Below, in pieces: positions 1 to 5,764 of a stretch of 8,031 nucleotides of DNA. Positions within the stretch are counted from its first letter, which is position 1. Each line of letters starts with the position of its first letter. A program made the position numbers and the translations under genes. The stretch is from the NCBI GenBank assembly GCA_035547675.1, contig DASZUI010000125.1, positions 1-8,031 of the forward strand, read 5' to 3'. The notes beneath the pieces were generated by a model. It was not told the origin of the DNA. It was given only the letters and a program-made list of their open reading frames with translations, and ran no database searches. Source of the stretch: DASZTU01 sp035547675 (GTDB taxonomy: Bacteria > Pseudomonadota > Alphaproteobacteria > Rhizobiales > Devosiaceae).

Positions 1-1
1 C

Positions 2-340
2 GGCGCCGCCTTTGTTGCGGCCGAGACGCAGGCTGTCGCGGTGCTGAACCACAACCGGGTGGTGGGCTACATCATTTCGCCGCCGGCATGGGAAGGGATG
101 CTGGAGGCGCTTGACGATCTCAACATCCTCGACATGCTGAGCAAACAGGAGCCGGAGGCCGGGATCGAGGTGTCGTTGGATGAGCTATCGGCTGATATTC
201 ACCCCAGACGCCACAAGAAGTTGGAACAAGCTCGGGATGACCGTCCGCAGCCAGTTCGAAAAAGTGCTGCGGCGACGCGTGGAAAACCCGCACGTTCCAG
301 CGGCAAAGCTGCGCGGCCGGCAGTAAACATACAAGATTAA
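2..340 (+). CDS. Phd/YefM-type antitoxin, 5'-truncated by the window and probably extended at its 3' end
   Basis: The frame is open from the first bases and enters the window as GAAFVAAETQAVAVLNHNRV, followed by VVGYIISPPAWEGMLEAL. This is the typical Phd/YefM middle: a short beta strand (PVAVLNHNR-like), the G-Y-I-I-S strand, then a helix ending in a conserved LDDL region. Phd antitoxins bind their own promoter through the N-terminal domain and neutralise the partner toxin through a C-terminal tail. The N-terminus lies outside the window. The family-like part ends around base 190 (DELSADI). After that the frame reads about 48 further residues, basic and low in complexity, which are simply the overlapping toxin gene read in another frame. 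I infer that the original antitoxin stop was lost just after the toxin start codon. The family call is firm. Whether the product still works is unknown. Confidence 0.75.
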   Translation, partial: GAAFVAAETQAVAVLNHNRVVGYIISPPAWEGMLEALDDLNILDMLSKQEPEAGIEVSLDELSADIHPRRHKKLEQARDDRPQPVRKSAAATRGKPARSSGKAARPAVNIQD

Positions 341-485
341 GCTGCGCGGCGCCGGTTATCGGCTGGTCTATGAAGTCCGCAACGACGTGCTGACGGTGCT
401 CGTCATCGGCATTGGCCGCCGCGACGAGGGATATGAGCAATTCCTGGTCATAGGGCGGCAAAGCCTGAGCGGCGATGAAGATTGA
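180..485 (+). pseudogene. RelE/ParE-family toxin, interrupted by an in-frame stop
   Basis: Starting at ATG 180, inside the antitoxin gene, the frame reads MSYRLIFTPDATRSWNKLG, then a VRSQFEKVLRRRVENPHVPA helix and KLRGRQ. TAA interrupts it at 324-326, and the same frame continues TYKIKLRGAGYRLVYEVRND, LTVLVIGIGRRDEGYEQF and a short tail to TGA at 483-485. This is the full RelE/ParE fold in order: first strand, W-x-K-L helix, N-P helix, then Y-K-I-K-L-R, G-Y-R-L-V-Y-E-V and V-L-V-I-x-x-G-R-R strands. Homologues act as ribosome-dependent mRNA interferases or gyrase poisons. The first product would be 48 residues and lack the catalytic C-terminal half. No frameshift is needed, so a nonsense change is the simplest explanation. 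The overlap with the antitoxin is the usual operon arrangement for these pairs. Confidence 0.8.
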
Positions 486-553
486 CGTTCCGCGCCCCCG
501 CTCCTAGAGCAACGGCCGTCGCCAGGCGCCGTTAGTCAGTTCGAGCACCCCCC

Positions 554-1687
554 ATGAGCTTCAACACCTTTGGCCACATGTTCCGCTTCACCACCTGGGG
601 CGAGAGCCACGGGCCTGCCATTGGCGTGGTGGTCGACGGTTGCCCGCCCGGCATCCCGATCAGTGCCGACCTGATCCAGCGCGATCTCGAGCGGCGCAAG
701 CCGGGCCAGTCGCGCTTCACCACGCAGCGGCGCGAGGACGACATCGTCCGCATTCTTTCCGGCACCTTCGAGGATGAGGCGGATGGCGTGCTCAAGACCA
801 CCGGCACGCCGATCTCGCTGATCATCGAGAACACCGACCAGCGCTCCAAGGACTATTCCGACATCAAGGACAAATACCGGCCCGGCCACGCCGATTTCAC
901 CTACCAGCAGAAATACGGCATCCGCGACTACAAGGGCTCAGGGCGCGCTTCGGCGCGCGAAACGGCGGCCCGGGTCGCGGCGGGCGCCATTGCACGGCTG
1001 GTGATCCCCGGGGTCAAGGTGCGGGCGAGCCTGGTGCAAATGGGGCCGCACAAGATCGACTATGCCAATTTCGATTGGGCCCAAGTCGACCAGAACCCCT
1101 TCTTCTGCGCCGACGCCAAGGCCGCGGCGTTCTGGGCCGATTATCTCGACGGCATCCGCAAGGACGGCAATTCGGTGGGCGCGGTGATCGAAGTGGTGGC
1201 CGAGGGCGTGCCGCCAGGCTGGGGCGCGCCGATCTATGGCAAGCTTTCCGCCGACATCGCCTCCGCCTTCATGTCGATCAACGCCGTCAAGGGCGTCGAG
1301 ATCGGCGAGGGCATGGGCGCGGCGGCCCTTACCGGCACGGAGAATGCCGACGAGATGCGGGCCGGCAATAACGGGCCCTATTTCCTCTCCAACCACGCCG
1401 GCGGCATTCTTGGCGGCATTTCCAATGGCGATCCGATCGTCGCGCGCTTCGCCGTCAAGCCGACCTCCTCGATCATCACGCCACGGCGGACGGTGACCAC
1501 CGCCAACGAAGACACCGAAGTCGTCACCAAGGGCCGGCACGATCCCTGCGTCGGCATCCGCGCCGTGCCCATCGGGGAAGCCATGATGGCCGTGGTCCTC
1601 GCCGACCATTTCCTGCGCCATCGCGGCCAGACGGGCCGCGAGGGGCCAGCCATTCGGCTGGACCGGCCTTTCGCGACGGACAGGTAG
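554..1687 (+). CDS. aroC: Chorismate synthase
   Basis: AroC converts 5-enolpyruvylshikimate-3-phosphate to chorismate, the last step of the shikimate pathway, using reduced FMN in the cytosol. The 377-residue product begins MSFNTFGHMFRFTTWGESHG (GESHG signature near residues 17-21). It carries RPGHADFTYQQKYGIRDYKG and GSGRASARETAARVAAGAIA near 109-145, and KGRHDPCVGIRAVPIGEAMM near 325-345, the three classic AroC signatures. The ATG at 554 matches the usual N-terminus, although no clear Shine-Dalgarno precedes it (the upstream bases are C-rich). Related proteins normally end soon after RHRGQTGR. Here about 14 extra residues (GPAIRLDRPFATDR) follow, and they are encoded by an intergenic repeat that recurs at the end of rnhA. 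All catalytic regions are intact, so the enzyme should be active. It appears to be monocistronic, flanked upstream by the decayed toxin pair and downstream by repeats. Confidence 0.97.
   Translation: MSFNTFGHMFRFTTWGESHGPAIGVVVDGCPPGIPISADLIQRDLERRKPGQSRFTTQRREDDIVRILSGTFEDEADGVLKTTGTPISLIIENTDQRSKDYSDIKDKYRPGHADFTYQQKYGIRDYKGSGRASARETAARVAAGAIARLVIPGVKVRASLVQMGPHKIDYANFDWAQVDQNPFFCADAKAAAFWADYLDGIRKDGNSVGAVIEVVAEGVPPGWGAPIYGKLSADIASAFMSINAVKGVEIGEGMGAAALTGTENADEMRAGNNGPYFLSNHAGGILGGISNGDPIVARFAVKPTSSIITPRRTVTTANEDTEVVTKGRHDPCVGIRAVPIGEAMMAVVLADHFLRHRGQTGREGPAIRLDRPFATDR
1645..1666 (+). repeat. 22-bp palindromic module inside the aroC 3' end
   Basis: The core CCAGCC-ATTC-GGCTGG is a perfect 6-bp stem with a 4-base loop, followed by ACCGG. 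The whole 22 bp is identical to 7296-7317 at the end of rnhA, and similarity extends a few bases on each side with scattered mismatches. Here it is read in frame as PAIRLDR, in AroC residues beyond the normal family C-terminus. Confidence 0.85.
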
Positions 1688-1700
1688 AGCGCGCGCGGCC

Positions 1701-1723
1701 CATGGTTCGACAAGCTCACCATG
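1701..1723 (+). repeat. CATGG-type hairpin repeat downstream of aroC
   Basis: CATGGT and ACCATG form a 6-bp stem around TCGACAAGCTC. It is preceded by GCGCGCGGCCC (1691-1701), a one-base variant of the GCGCGCTGCCC arm seen at 7342-7352 and 7519-7529. The same hairpin recurs at 1936-1958, differing by one loop base. It lies directly after the aroC stop, so it could contribute to 3'-end formation or mRNA stability. No T-run follows, so it is not a classical terminator. Confidence 0.75.
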
Positions 1724-1747
1724 AGGACGTGAAAGCGGATACCACTT

Positions 1748-1784
1748 CATCCTGAGGTGGGAGCGAAGCGACCCTCGAAGGATG
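1748..1784 (-). repeat. CATCC-type hairpin repeat, long-loop form
   Basis: CATCCT (1748-1753) pairs with AGGATG (1779-1784) around a long interior segment, GAGGTGGGAGCGAAGCGACC then CTCGA. On the minus strand it reads CATCCTTCGAGGGTCGC..., the long-loop counterpart of the shorter hairpin at 2003-2025. The interior resembles the long-loop CATGG hairpin at 7352-7390. Confidence 0.65.
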
Positions 1785-1833
1785 GGCCAAGCGCGCAGCG
1801 TGGACTTTAAGCTCCACGGTTGGTGAATGTGGC

Positions 1834-1921
1834 TGGATTACGGCCTTCGCCGGAATGACATGGCGGAATTTGGTACGGCGATGCCCCACCCCGGCGTCAG
1901 TCCGGCGAAGGCCGGAATCCA
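1834..1921. repeat. 88-bp composite palindromic element, copy 1
   Basis: Two inverted copies of a 26-bp palindrome (core ATTCCGGCGAAGGCCGGAAT) flank a 36-bp spacer that contains GGAATTTGGTACGGCGATGC and CCCACCCCGGC. By eye it matches 7426-7513 along its full 88 bp with five mismatches (bases 1840, 1861, 1862, 1864 and 1900). The two mismatches in the terminal repeats, at 1840 and 1900, weaken the palindromes slightly, so this copy looks more degraded than copy 2. It encodes nothing recognisable. Confidence 0.85.
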
Positions 1922-1933
1922 TGGCGCGCGCGG

Positions 1934-1962
1934 CCCATGGTTCGACAGGCTCACCATGAGGT
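1934..1962 (+). repeat. CATGG-type hairpin repeat, 29 bp
   Basis: CCCATGGTTCGACAGGCTCA then CCATGAGGT. The stem CATGGT/ACCATG encloses TCGACAGGCTC. It sits immediately after the right end of the 88-bp element, separated by a GCGCGCGGCCC arm (1926-1936). Compared with the reverse complement of 1999-2027, it differs at exactly four bases, all in the stem. Confidence 0.8.
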
Positions 1963-1998
1963 CGTGGAATTTGGCACCGGCGGGTCAAGCAACCCCCC

Positions 1999-2035
1999 AC
2001 CTCATCCTGAGCCTGTCGAAGGATGGGCAGCGCGC
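1999..2035 (-). repeat. CATCC-type hairpin repeat plus GGGCAGCGCGC arm, just past the hydrolase stop
   Basis: ACCTCATCCTGAGCCTGTCG then AAGGATGGG forms a CATCCT/AGGATG stem (2003-2025). It runs directly into GGGCAGCGCGC (2025-2035), an arm found in perfect form at 7411-7421 and as its complement at 7342-7352 and 7519-7529. It lies seven bases from the 3' end of the cell wall hydrolase gene (minus strand). Together with the hairpins at 1701-1962 it fills the convergent aroC/hydrolase gap. Apart from these repeats I see nothing else in 1688-2042. Confidence 0.8.
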
Positions 2036-2042
2036 GCCGTCC

Positions 2043-3110
2043 CTACGCCGCGTTCTTGAACTTGTAGAAGATGTGCATGCCGATCTTGGTTACCCGCTTC
2101 AGCTGCGGGGCCCAGTCGGGATAGACATAGGTGGCGTGGTAGTGCGTGGCGTCGCCGACTTCGGGCAGGTAGAGTTCGCCCGAGGCGACTTTCTGGGCGA
2201 TTTCCTGCGCCTGTTTCCAGGGCTCCGGCTCGGTGATCGTCTCGGGCCGGCCGTCGCAGGCGAAGGAGAACTGGCAGGCGTCGTGATGCGTCGAATCCTG
2301 GAAGACGACGCCGCAAATGGTCTTGGGATAGAGCGGATGGGCCAGCCGGTTCATCACCACCTGGGCCACGGCGACCTGGCCGCGATAGCTTTCGCCGCGC
2401 GCCTCGAAATAGACCGCCTGGGCGAGGCAGTTCAAATCCTTCTCGGCGTATTTGGTTTCCGGCTTGTCGGGGAACACGGTGACCGGCGCATCTTCGCGGG
2501 CATAGGCGAGCTGCTGGGACAGCGTGCCGGGCACCGGGGCATTGGGATCGCCGGGCGTCGCCGCCGTGATGGCGTTGAGCGCGGCGCTGTCGGGCGCAGG
2601 CTTCGCCGCTGCGGAGGGATCGACGGCGGCGAGCGCGATGCGGGCGCTGATTGCGGTGGGGCTCACCGGGCGGCTGGCGTCGGCAACCACGGCGCTCGCC
2701 GGCACCGGCAGGGCGTTGGCGTTGTTGCTGTTGGCGAGGCTGGCGATGCGGGTGCGCGCCTCCTCGAAGCTCCTGGTGATGGAAAGCGCATCGACGGCGG
2801 GACGGAGCCGGTCCTGCTTCATCCCCTCATTGGGGCCGACAAAGGTGCCCACGGTCTGGAACAGATCGGCGACGGACCCCGTTATGACAGGCTTGCCGCC
2901 CTCGAAATGCAGGGCGGCAGGAGCTGCTGCAGCCGCGGCCGCCACGACCTTGGCGGGCAGCGCCACCGGGCCCGCGCCCGGACCATATACGCCCACCGTC
3001 AACGCCGCATAGCCGAGCATGGCGAAGAGGCAGGCGATGATGGATCGGAGAGACAGGAGATCGGCGCGAACCCTTGCGGGGCCGGTCGACCAAGTCTGCT
3101 GGGCTCTCAA
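2043..3110 (-). CDS. Membrane-anchored SleB-type cell wall hydrolase
   Basis: This is a 355-residue protein with a short cytoplasmic N-terminus, one hydrophobic segment at about residues 20-42 (SLRSIIACLFAMLGYAALTV onward), a long Ala/Pro-rich low-complexity linker to about 215, and a C-terminal Hydrolase_2 (SleB/CwlJ) domain at about 226-352. The domain shows LNCLAQAVYFEARGE, with candidate catalytic Glu236, then QVAVAQVVMNR, YPKTICGVVF, CQFSFACDG, ATHYHATYVYPDWA and IGMHIFY. SleB-family enzymes cleave peptidoglycan glycan strands. In non-sporulating alphaproteobacteria they are presumed to act in wall remodelling in the periplasm, here tethered to the inner membrane. The start is uncertain: the longest frame begins with TTG at 3110, three codons after an in-frame stop region, and the first in-frame ATG (residue 31) would cut into the membrane segment. 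TTG is therefore preferred. The exact bond cleaved cannot be read from the sequence. Confidence 0.9.
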   Translation of the reverse strand: MRAQQTWSTGPARVRADLLSLRSIIACLFAMLGYAALTVGVYGPGAGPVALPAKVVAAAAAAAPAALHFEGGKPVITGSVADLFQTVGTFVGPNEGMKQDRLRPAVDALSITRSFEEARTRIASLANSNNANALPVPASAVVADASRPVSPTAISARIALAAVDPSAAAKPAPDSAALNAITAATPGDPNAPVPGTLSQQLAYAREDAPVTVFPDKPETKYAEKDLNCLAQAVYFEARGESYRGQVAVAQVVMNRLAHPLYPKTICGVVFQDSTHHDACQFSFACDGRPETITEPEPWKQAQEIAQKVASGELYLPEVGDATHYHATYVYPDWAPQLKRVTKIGMHIFYKFKNAA

Positions 3111-3143
3111 ACGCGGTACTCGCTACTGACAACAGGGGTACGC

Positions 3144-3167
3144 GCCGGCAGTTGCTAAAATGCCGGC
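3144..3167. promoter_or_regulatory. Perfect 7-bp inverted repeat upstream of the cell wall hydrolase gene
   Basis: GCCGGCA (3144-3150) and TGCCGGC (3161-3167) form a perfect 7-bp dyad around GTTGCTAAAA, 34 bases before the proposed TTG start. It differs from the palindromic repeats elsewhere in the window. Its place suggests an operator or a leader hairpin, but no promoter boxes around it are convincing. The remainder of 3111-3284 shows nothing I can identify. Confidence 0.35.
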
Positions 3168-3284
3168 AAACCCCATGATGCTTGGTTAGGGTTATCGTCT
3201 CGTAAACAGGCAGATTCGGGCGGGTTTGGCTCCCTCCGGTGGTTAATTCCCGGCGCGATCGGGGCTATAGCGTGGCTGTTCCGC

Positions 3285-3390
3285 AGGCAGCGCGCCTTGG
3301 TGGATTCCGGCCTTCGCCGGAATGACGGCGCGCGCGAGGCATGGCCTCACCCCAGAACCCGAGGTCATTCCAGCGAAGGGCGGAGTCCCA
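3285..3390. repeat. Composite palindromic element, degenerate copy 3
   Basis: AGGCAGCGCGC (3285-3295, one base off the GGGCAGCGCGC arm) leads to an intact 26-bp palindrome at 3301-3326. A 37-bp spacer with GCATGGCCTCACCCCAG follows, which is only loosely like the spacer in the other copies. A decayed inverted palindrome ends it at 3364-3390 (CATTCCAGCGAAGGGCGGAG, with substitutions and one inserted base). It lies between the 5' end of the hydrolase gene and the 3' end of the PPDK-like gene. Confidence 0.75.
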
Positions 3391-3403
3391 CCCGAACGGC
3401 TGG
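3388..3403 (-). repeat. Variant CCAGCC module abutting the PPDK-like stop codon
   Basis: On the minus strand CCAGCCGTTCGGGTGG follows the TGA stop directly. It matches 14 of 16 bases of the CCAGCCATTCGGCTGG module at the ends of aroC and rnhA. One mismatch breaks the palindrome, so this copy is either degraded or a coincidental relative. Confidence 0.5.
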
Positions 3404-5665
3404 TCAGCCCGCCGCCTGCGCGAGCGCCAGCCGTGCGACGGGCACGCGATAGGGCGAGGAGCTGACATAGTCGACGCCGAGCCGGGCGAAGAATTCGAGC
3501 GAGGCGGGGTCGCCCGCGTGCTCGCCGCAGATGCCGATCTTGAGGCGCGGATTGGCCTTGCGGCCGCGCTCGATGGCCATCGAAATGATCTCGCCCACGC
3601 CCTTCTGGTCGAGCGTCACGAAGGGATCGGCATCGTAGAGGCCCTTGCGCTGATAGGCGGCGAGGAAGGCGGGCGCGTCGTCGCGCGAAATGCCGAAGGT
3701 GGTCTGCGTCAGGTCATTGGTGCCGAAGGAGAAGAAATCGACCGACTGGGCGATCTCCCCTGCCCTGAGCGCGGCGCGCGGCAGTTCGATCATGGTGCCG
3801 AAGGCGAAGCGCGCCCGCGCCTCGGGTTCGAGCCCGGCGCCATCGACCAGCGCCAGCACGCGCTCGCGCACCCAGGCGACCTCGCGTGCCGTCGACACGA
3901 AGGGCACCATGACCTCGAGCGCCACCGGCTCGTTCTGCCGGCGCGAGGCGGCGCGGACGCCGGCCATGAGCGCGGCGATCTGCATTTCGAGGATTTCGGG
4001 ATAGGTGATGGCGAGCCGCACGCCGCGATGGCCCAGCATGGGGTTGATCTCGGCCAGCCGCTCGAGCCTCAGCCGCAGGGCCCGCACCGGCAGGCCGAGG
4101 GAAGAGGCCGCCTCGTCGATATCCTCGTCGCTGCGCGGCAGGAATTCGTGCAGCGGCGGATCGAAGAGGCGCACGGTGACCGGCCGGCCGGCCATGGTGG
4201 TGAAGAGCGCCGAATAATCCTCGGTCTGGTAATCCACCAGGCCGTTTACCGCCGCGGCGCGGTCGGCCTCGTCCTCCGACAGGATCATGCGGCGGAGCGC
4301 CACCATGCGCTCGGGGGAGAAGAACATATGTTCGGAGCGGGCGAGCCCGATGCCCTCGGCGCCGAAGCTCAGCGCCGTCGTCGCCGCCTCGATGGTTTCG
4401 GCATTGGTGCGGACGGCGATTTTGCGGGCGGCATCGGACCAGCCGAGCAGCTTTTCCATGGCGCCGCCGATATGGGGCTGGCTCAGCGGCAGATTGCCGG
4501 CATAGACCGAGCCGTCCGAGCCGTCGATGGTGAGCCGGTCGCCGGCGTGATATTCGCGCTTGTCGATGAAGCAGCGCATCTCGGCGGCATCCACCGAGAG
4601 CGTACGGACCGCCGCGACGCAGGGCTTGCCGGTGATGCGGGCGACCACCGCCGCATGGCTGGTCATGCCGCCGCGCGCGGTCAAGATGCCGGTTGCCGCC
4701 TTCATGCCCTCGATGTCGCCCGGCCCTGTTTCGGGCACGACCAGGATGCAGGGCCGGCCGCGGGCGCGCATGCGCGCCGCGTCCTCGGGGCTGAAGACGA
4801 TGATGCCGCTGGCGGCGCCGGGCGAGACGCCGAGGCCTTGGGCAATGGGCTTGGCGCCGAGGCCCGACTTCAGCCTCGGGTGCAGCAATTGCGGCAGGCG
4901 GGCGGGATCGATGCCGGCCACCGCCTCGCGCTGCGTCCAGGCGCCGCGATTGACGCGATCCACCGCCGCCTCGACTTCGGCCGCTGCGGCGGGCTGGATC
5001 GGCCGCGCCGAAACCAGCCGCACCCCGCCGATTTCGGCCGAAACGACGCAGGCCATGTGCTGGCCCGAGGCGCGGTCGAGAATATCGATGAGCGGCCCCG
5101 CCGCGCCGAGCCTGGTATCGAGCGCGCTGCCATTGCTGGGCGCGGGGCCGATTTCGCCGGTCTGCGGATCGCGGGTGAAGAAGGAGATGAGATCGCCCTC
5201 GGCCATCGCCTGCACGATGACGATCTCGGCCCCGCTCCAGGGCCCGGGCGGCCCGTAGGATTCGAAGGCGTGGCGGATGGCGCGGCCGAGCGGCTTGCCG
5301 GGATCGACCGATTCGGCCTCGTTGCGCGGCGCGGGAATGCCCATCACGGCCGGCATCAGCCCCGCCGTGTGGCGCGGCGCCGAGGTCCTGACCGTGAGGT
5401 CGGGCGGCGCGCCGTTGCGGTCGACGAGGCGGAAGAGCGTCGCCACCCAATGGCGGCGCAGCCGGTCGTCCTGCTGGCGCCGCTCGGCCTGCAGGCCTTC
5501 CCAGGCCGCGCGGGTCAGCACGATGGTCGGCAGCACCGGAAAGCCCGCTTCGGCGGCCGCATAGAGCCAGCGCGCCTTGCCGGCAAGCAGGCCTTCCTGC
5601 TGCGCCGAAAGACTCGCCGAGCCATAGGCCGGCGCGATGGCGAACATTTCCGAGGCGAGACTCAC
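3404..5665 (-). CDS. Pyruvate phosphate dikinase-like PEP-utilising protein with a reduced ATP-grasp domain
   Basis: PPDK interconverts pyruvate, ATP and phosphate with PEP, AMP and PPi through a swivelling phosphohistidine domain. This product has 753 residues against roughly 880-900 for bacterial PPDK. The phosphohistidine domain is intact (GGMTSHAAVVAR, His337). So is the C-terminal PEP/pyruvate barrel: VRTNAETIEAA near 418, EGIGLARSEHMFF near 437, MVPFVSTAREV near 586, GTMIELPRAAL near 623, FFSFGTNDLTQTTFGISRDD near 644, and catalytic Cys713 in GICGEHAGDP. The shortening lies in the N-terminal nucleotide domain. LLAGKARWL (Lys30), LTVRTSA (Arg93) and FFTRDPQTGE (162-171) remain. The segment normally carrying the D-x-E and Q-T-R metal/ATP residues reads HMACVVSAEI...LVSARPIQ, with the acidic pair apparently lost. 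It may be a PEP-binding paralogue rather than a full dikinase. The GTG start at 5665 is preceded by a weak GGAT; an ATG six codons in is the alternative. Confidence 0.85.
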   Translation of the reverse strand: MSLASEMFAIAPAYGSASLSAQQEGLLAGKARWLYAAAEAGFPVLPTIVLTRAAWEGLQAERRQQDDRLRRHWVATLFRLVDRNGAPPDLTVRTSAPRHTAGLMPAVMGIPAPRNEAESVDPGKPLGRAIRHAFESYGPPGPWSGAEIVIVQAMAEGDLISFFTRDPQTGEIGPAPSNGSALDTRLGAAGPLIDILDRASGQHMACVVSAEIGGVRLVSARPIQPAAAAEVEAAVDRVNRGAWTQREAVAGIDPARLPQLLHPRLKSGLGAKPIAQGLGVSPGAASGIIVFSPEDAARMRARGRPCILVVPETGPGDIEGMKAATGILTARGGMTSHAAVVARITGKPCVAAVRTLSVDAAEMRCFIDKREYHAGDRLTIDGSDGSVYAGNLPLSQPHIGGAMEKLLGWSDAARKIAVRTNAETIEAATTALSFGAEGIGLARSEHMFFSPERMVALRRMILSEDEADRAAAVNGLVDYQTEDYSALFTTMAGRPVTVRLFDPPLHEFLPRSDEDIDEAASSLGLPVRALRLRLERLAEINPMLGHRGVRLAITYPEILEMQIAALMAGVRAASRRQNEPVALEVMVPFVSTAREVAWVRERVLALVDGAGLEPEARARFAFGTMIELPRAALRAGEIAQSVDFFSFGTNDLTQTTFGISRDDAPAFLAAYQRKGLYDADPFVTLDQKGVGEIISMAIERGRKANPRLKIGICGEHAGDPASLEFFARLGVDYVSSSPYRVPVARLALAQAAG

Positions 5666-5764
5666 GATTTATCCAGATCCGCCAAATGCAATGCCATATT
5701 GCCCAGCTAGCTCGTGTGGGCAACGCACTTGACTTGCCCCCTGCCAGAAAGCATCTCGTCCGAC
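5666..5764. promoter_or_regulatory. Divergent spacer between the PPDK-like gene and ispH
   Basis: This spacer of about 100 bp must carry the start signals for both divergent genes. It is less GC-rich than its surroundings near 5666-5700. TTGACT at 5729-5734 resembles a -35 box towards ispH, but no good -10 follows at normal spacing. AGAAAG at about 5747-5752 is a distant purine run before the ispH ATG. Its status as the promoter region follows from position, not from clear boxes. Confidence 0.35.

Noticed and set aside
1688..2042. CRISPR array or tandem repeat array in the convergent gap
   Set aside because: The repeats are inverted and of mixed types, without regular spacing or unique spacers, and no cas genes are visible.
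1827..3158. Open plus-strand frame of 443 codons across the repeats and the hydrolase
   Set aside because: It begins inside a palindromic repeat and is antisense to a well-supported hydrolase. It has no family motifs and is best explained as a high-GC shadow.
3341..5710. Open plus-strand frame of about 789 codons antisense to the PPDK-like gene
   Set aside because: Its product is Arg/Gly/His-rich low-complexity sequence with no domain. It mirrors the GC-rich codon pattern of the clear minus-strand gene.
5714..5764. GTG 5714 as the ispH start
   Set aside because: There is no ribosome site, and the extra 17 residues have no family counterpart. ATG 5765 places PRGFCAGV at the usual distance.
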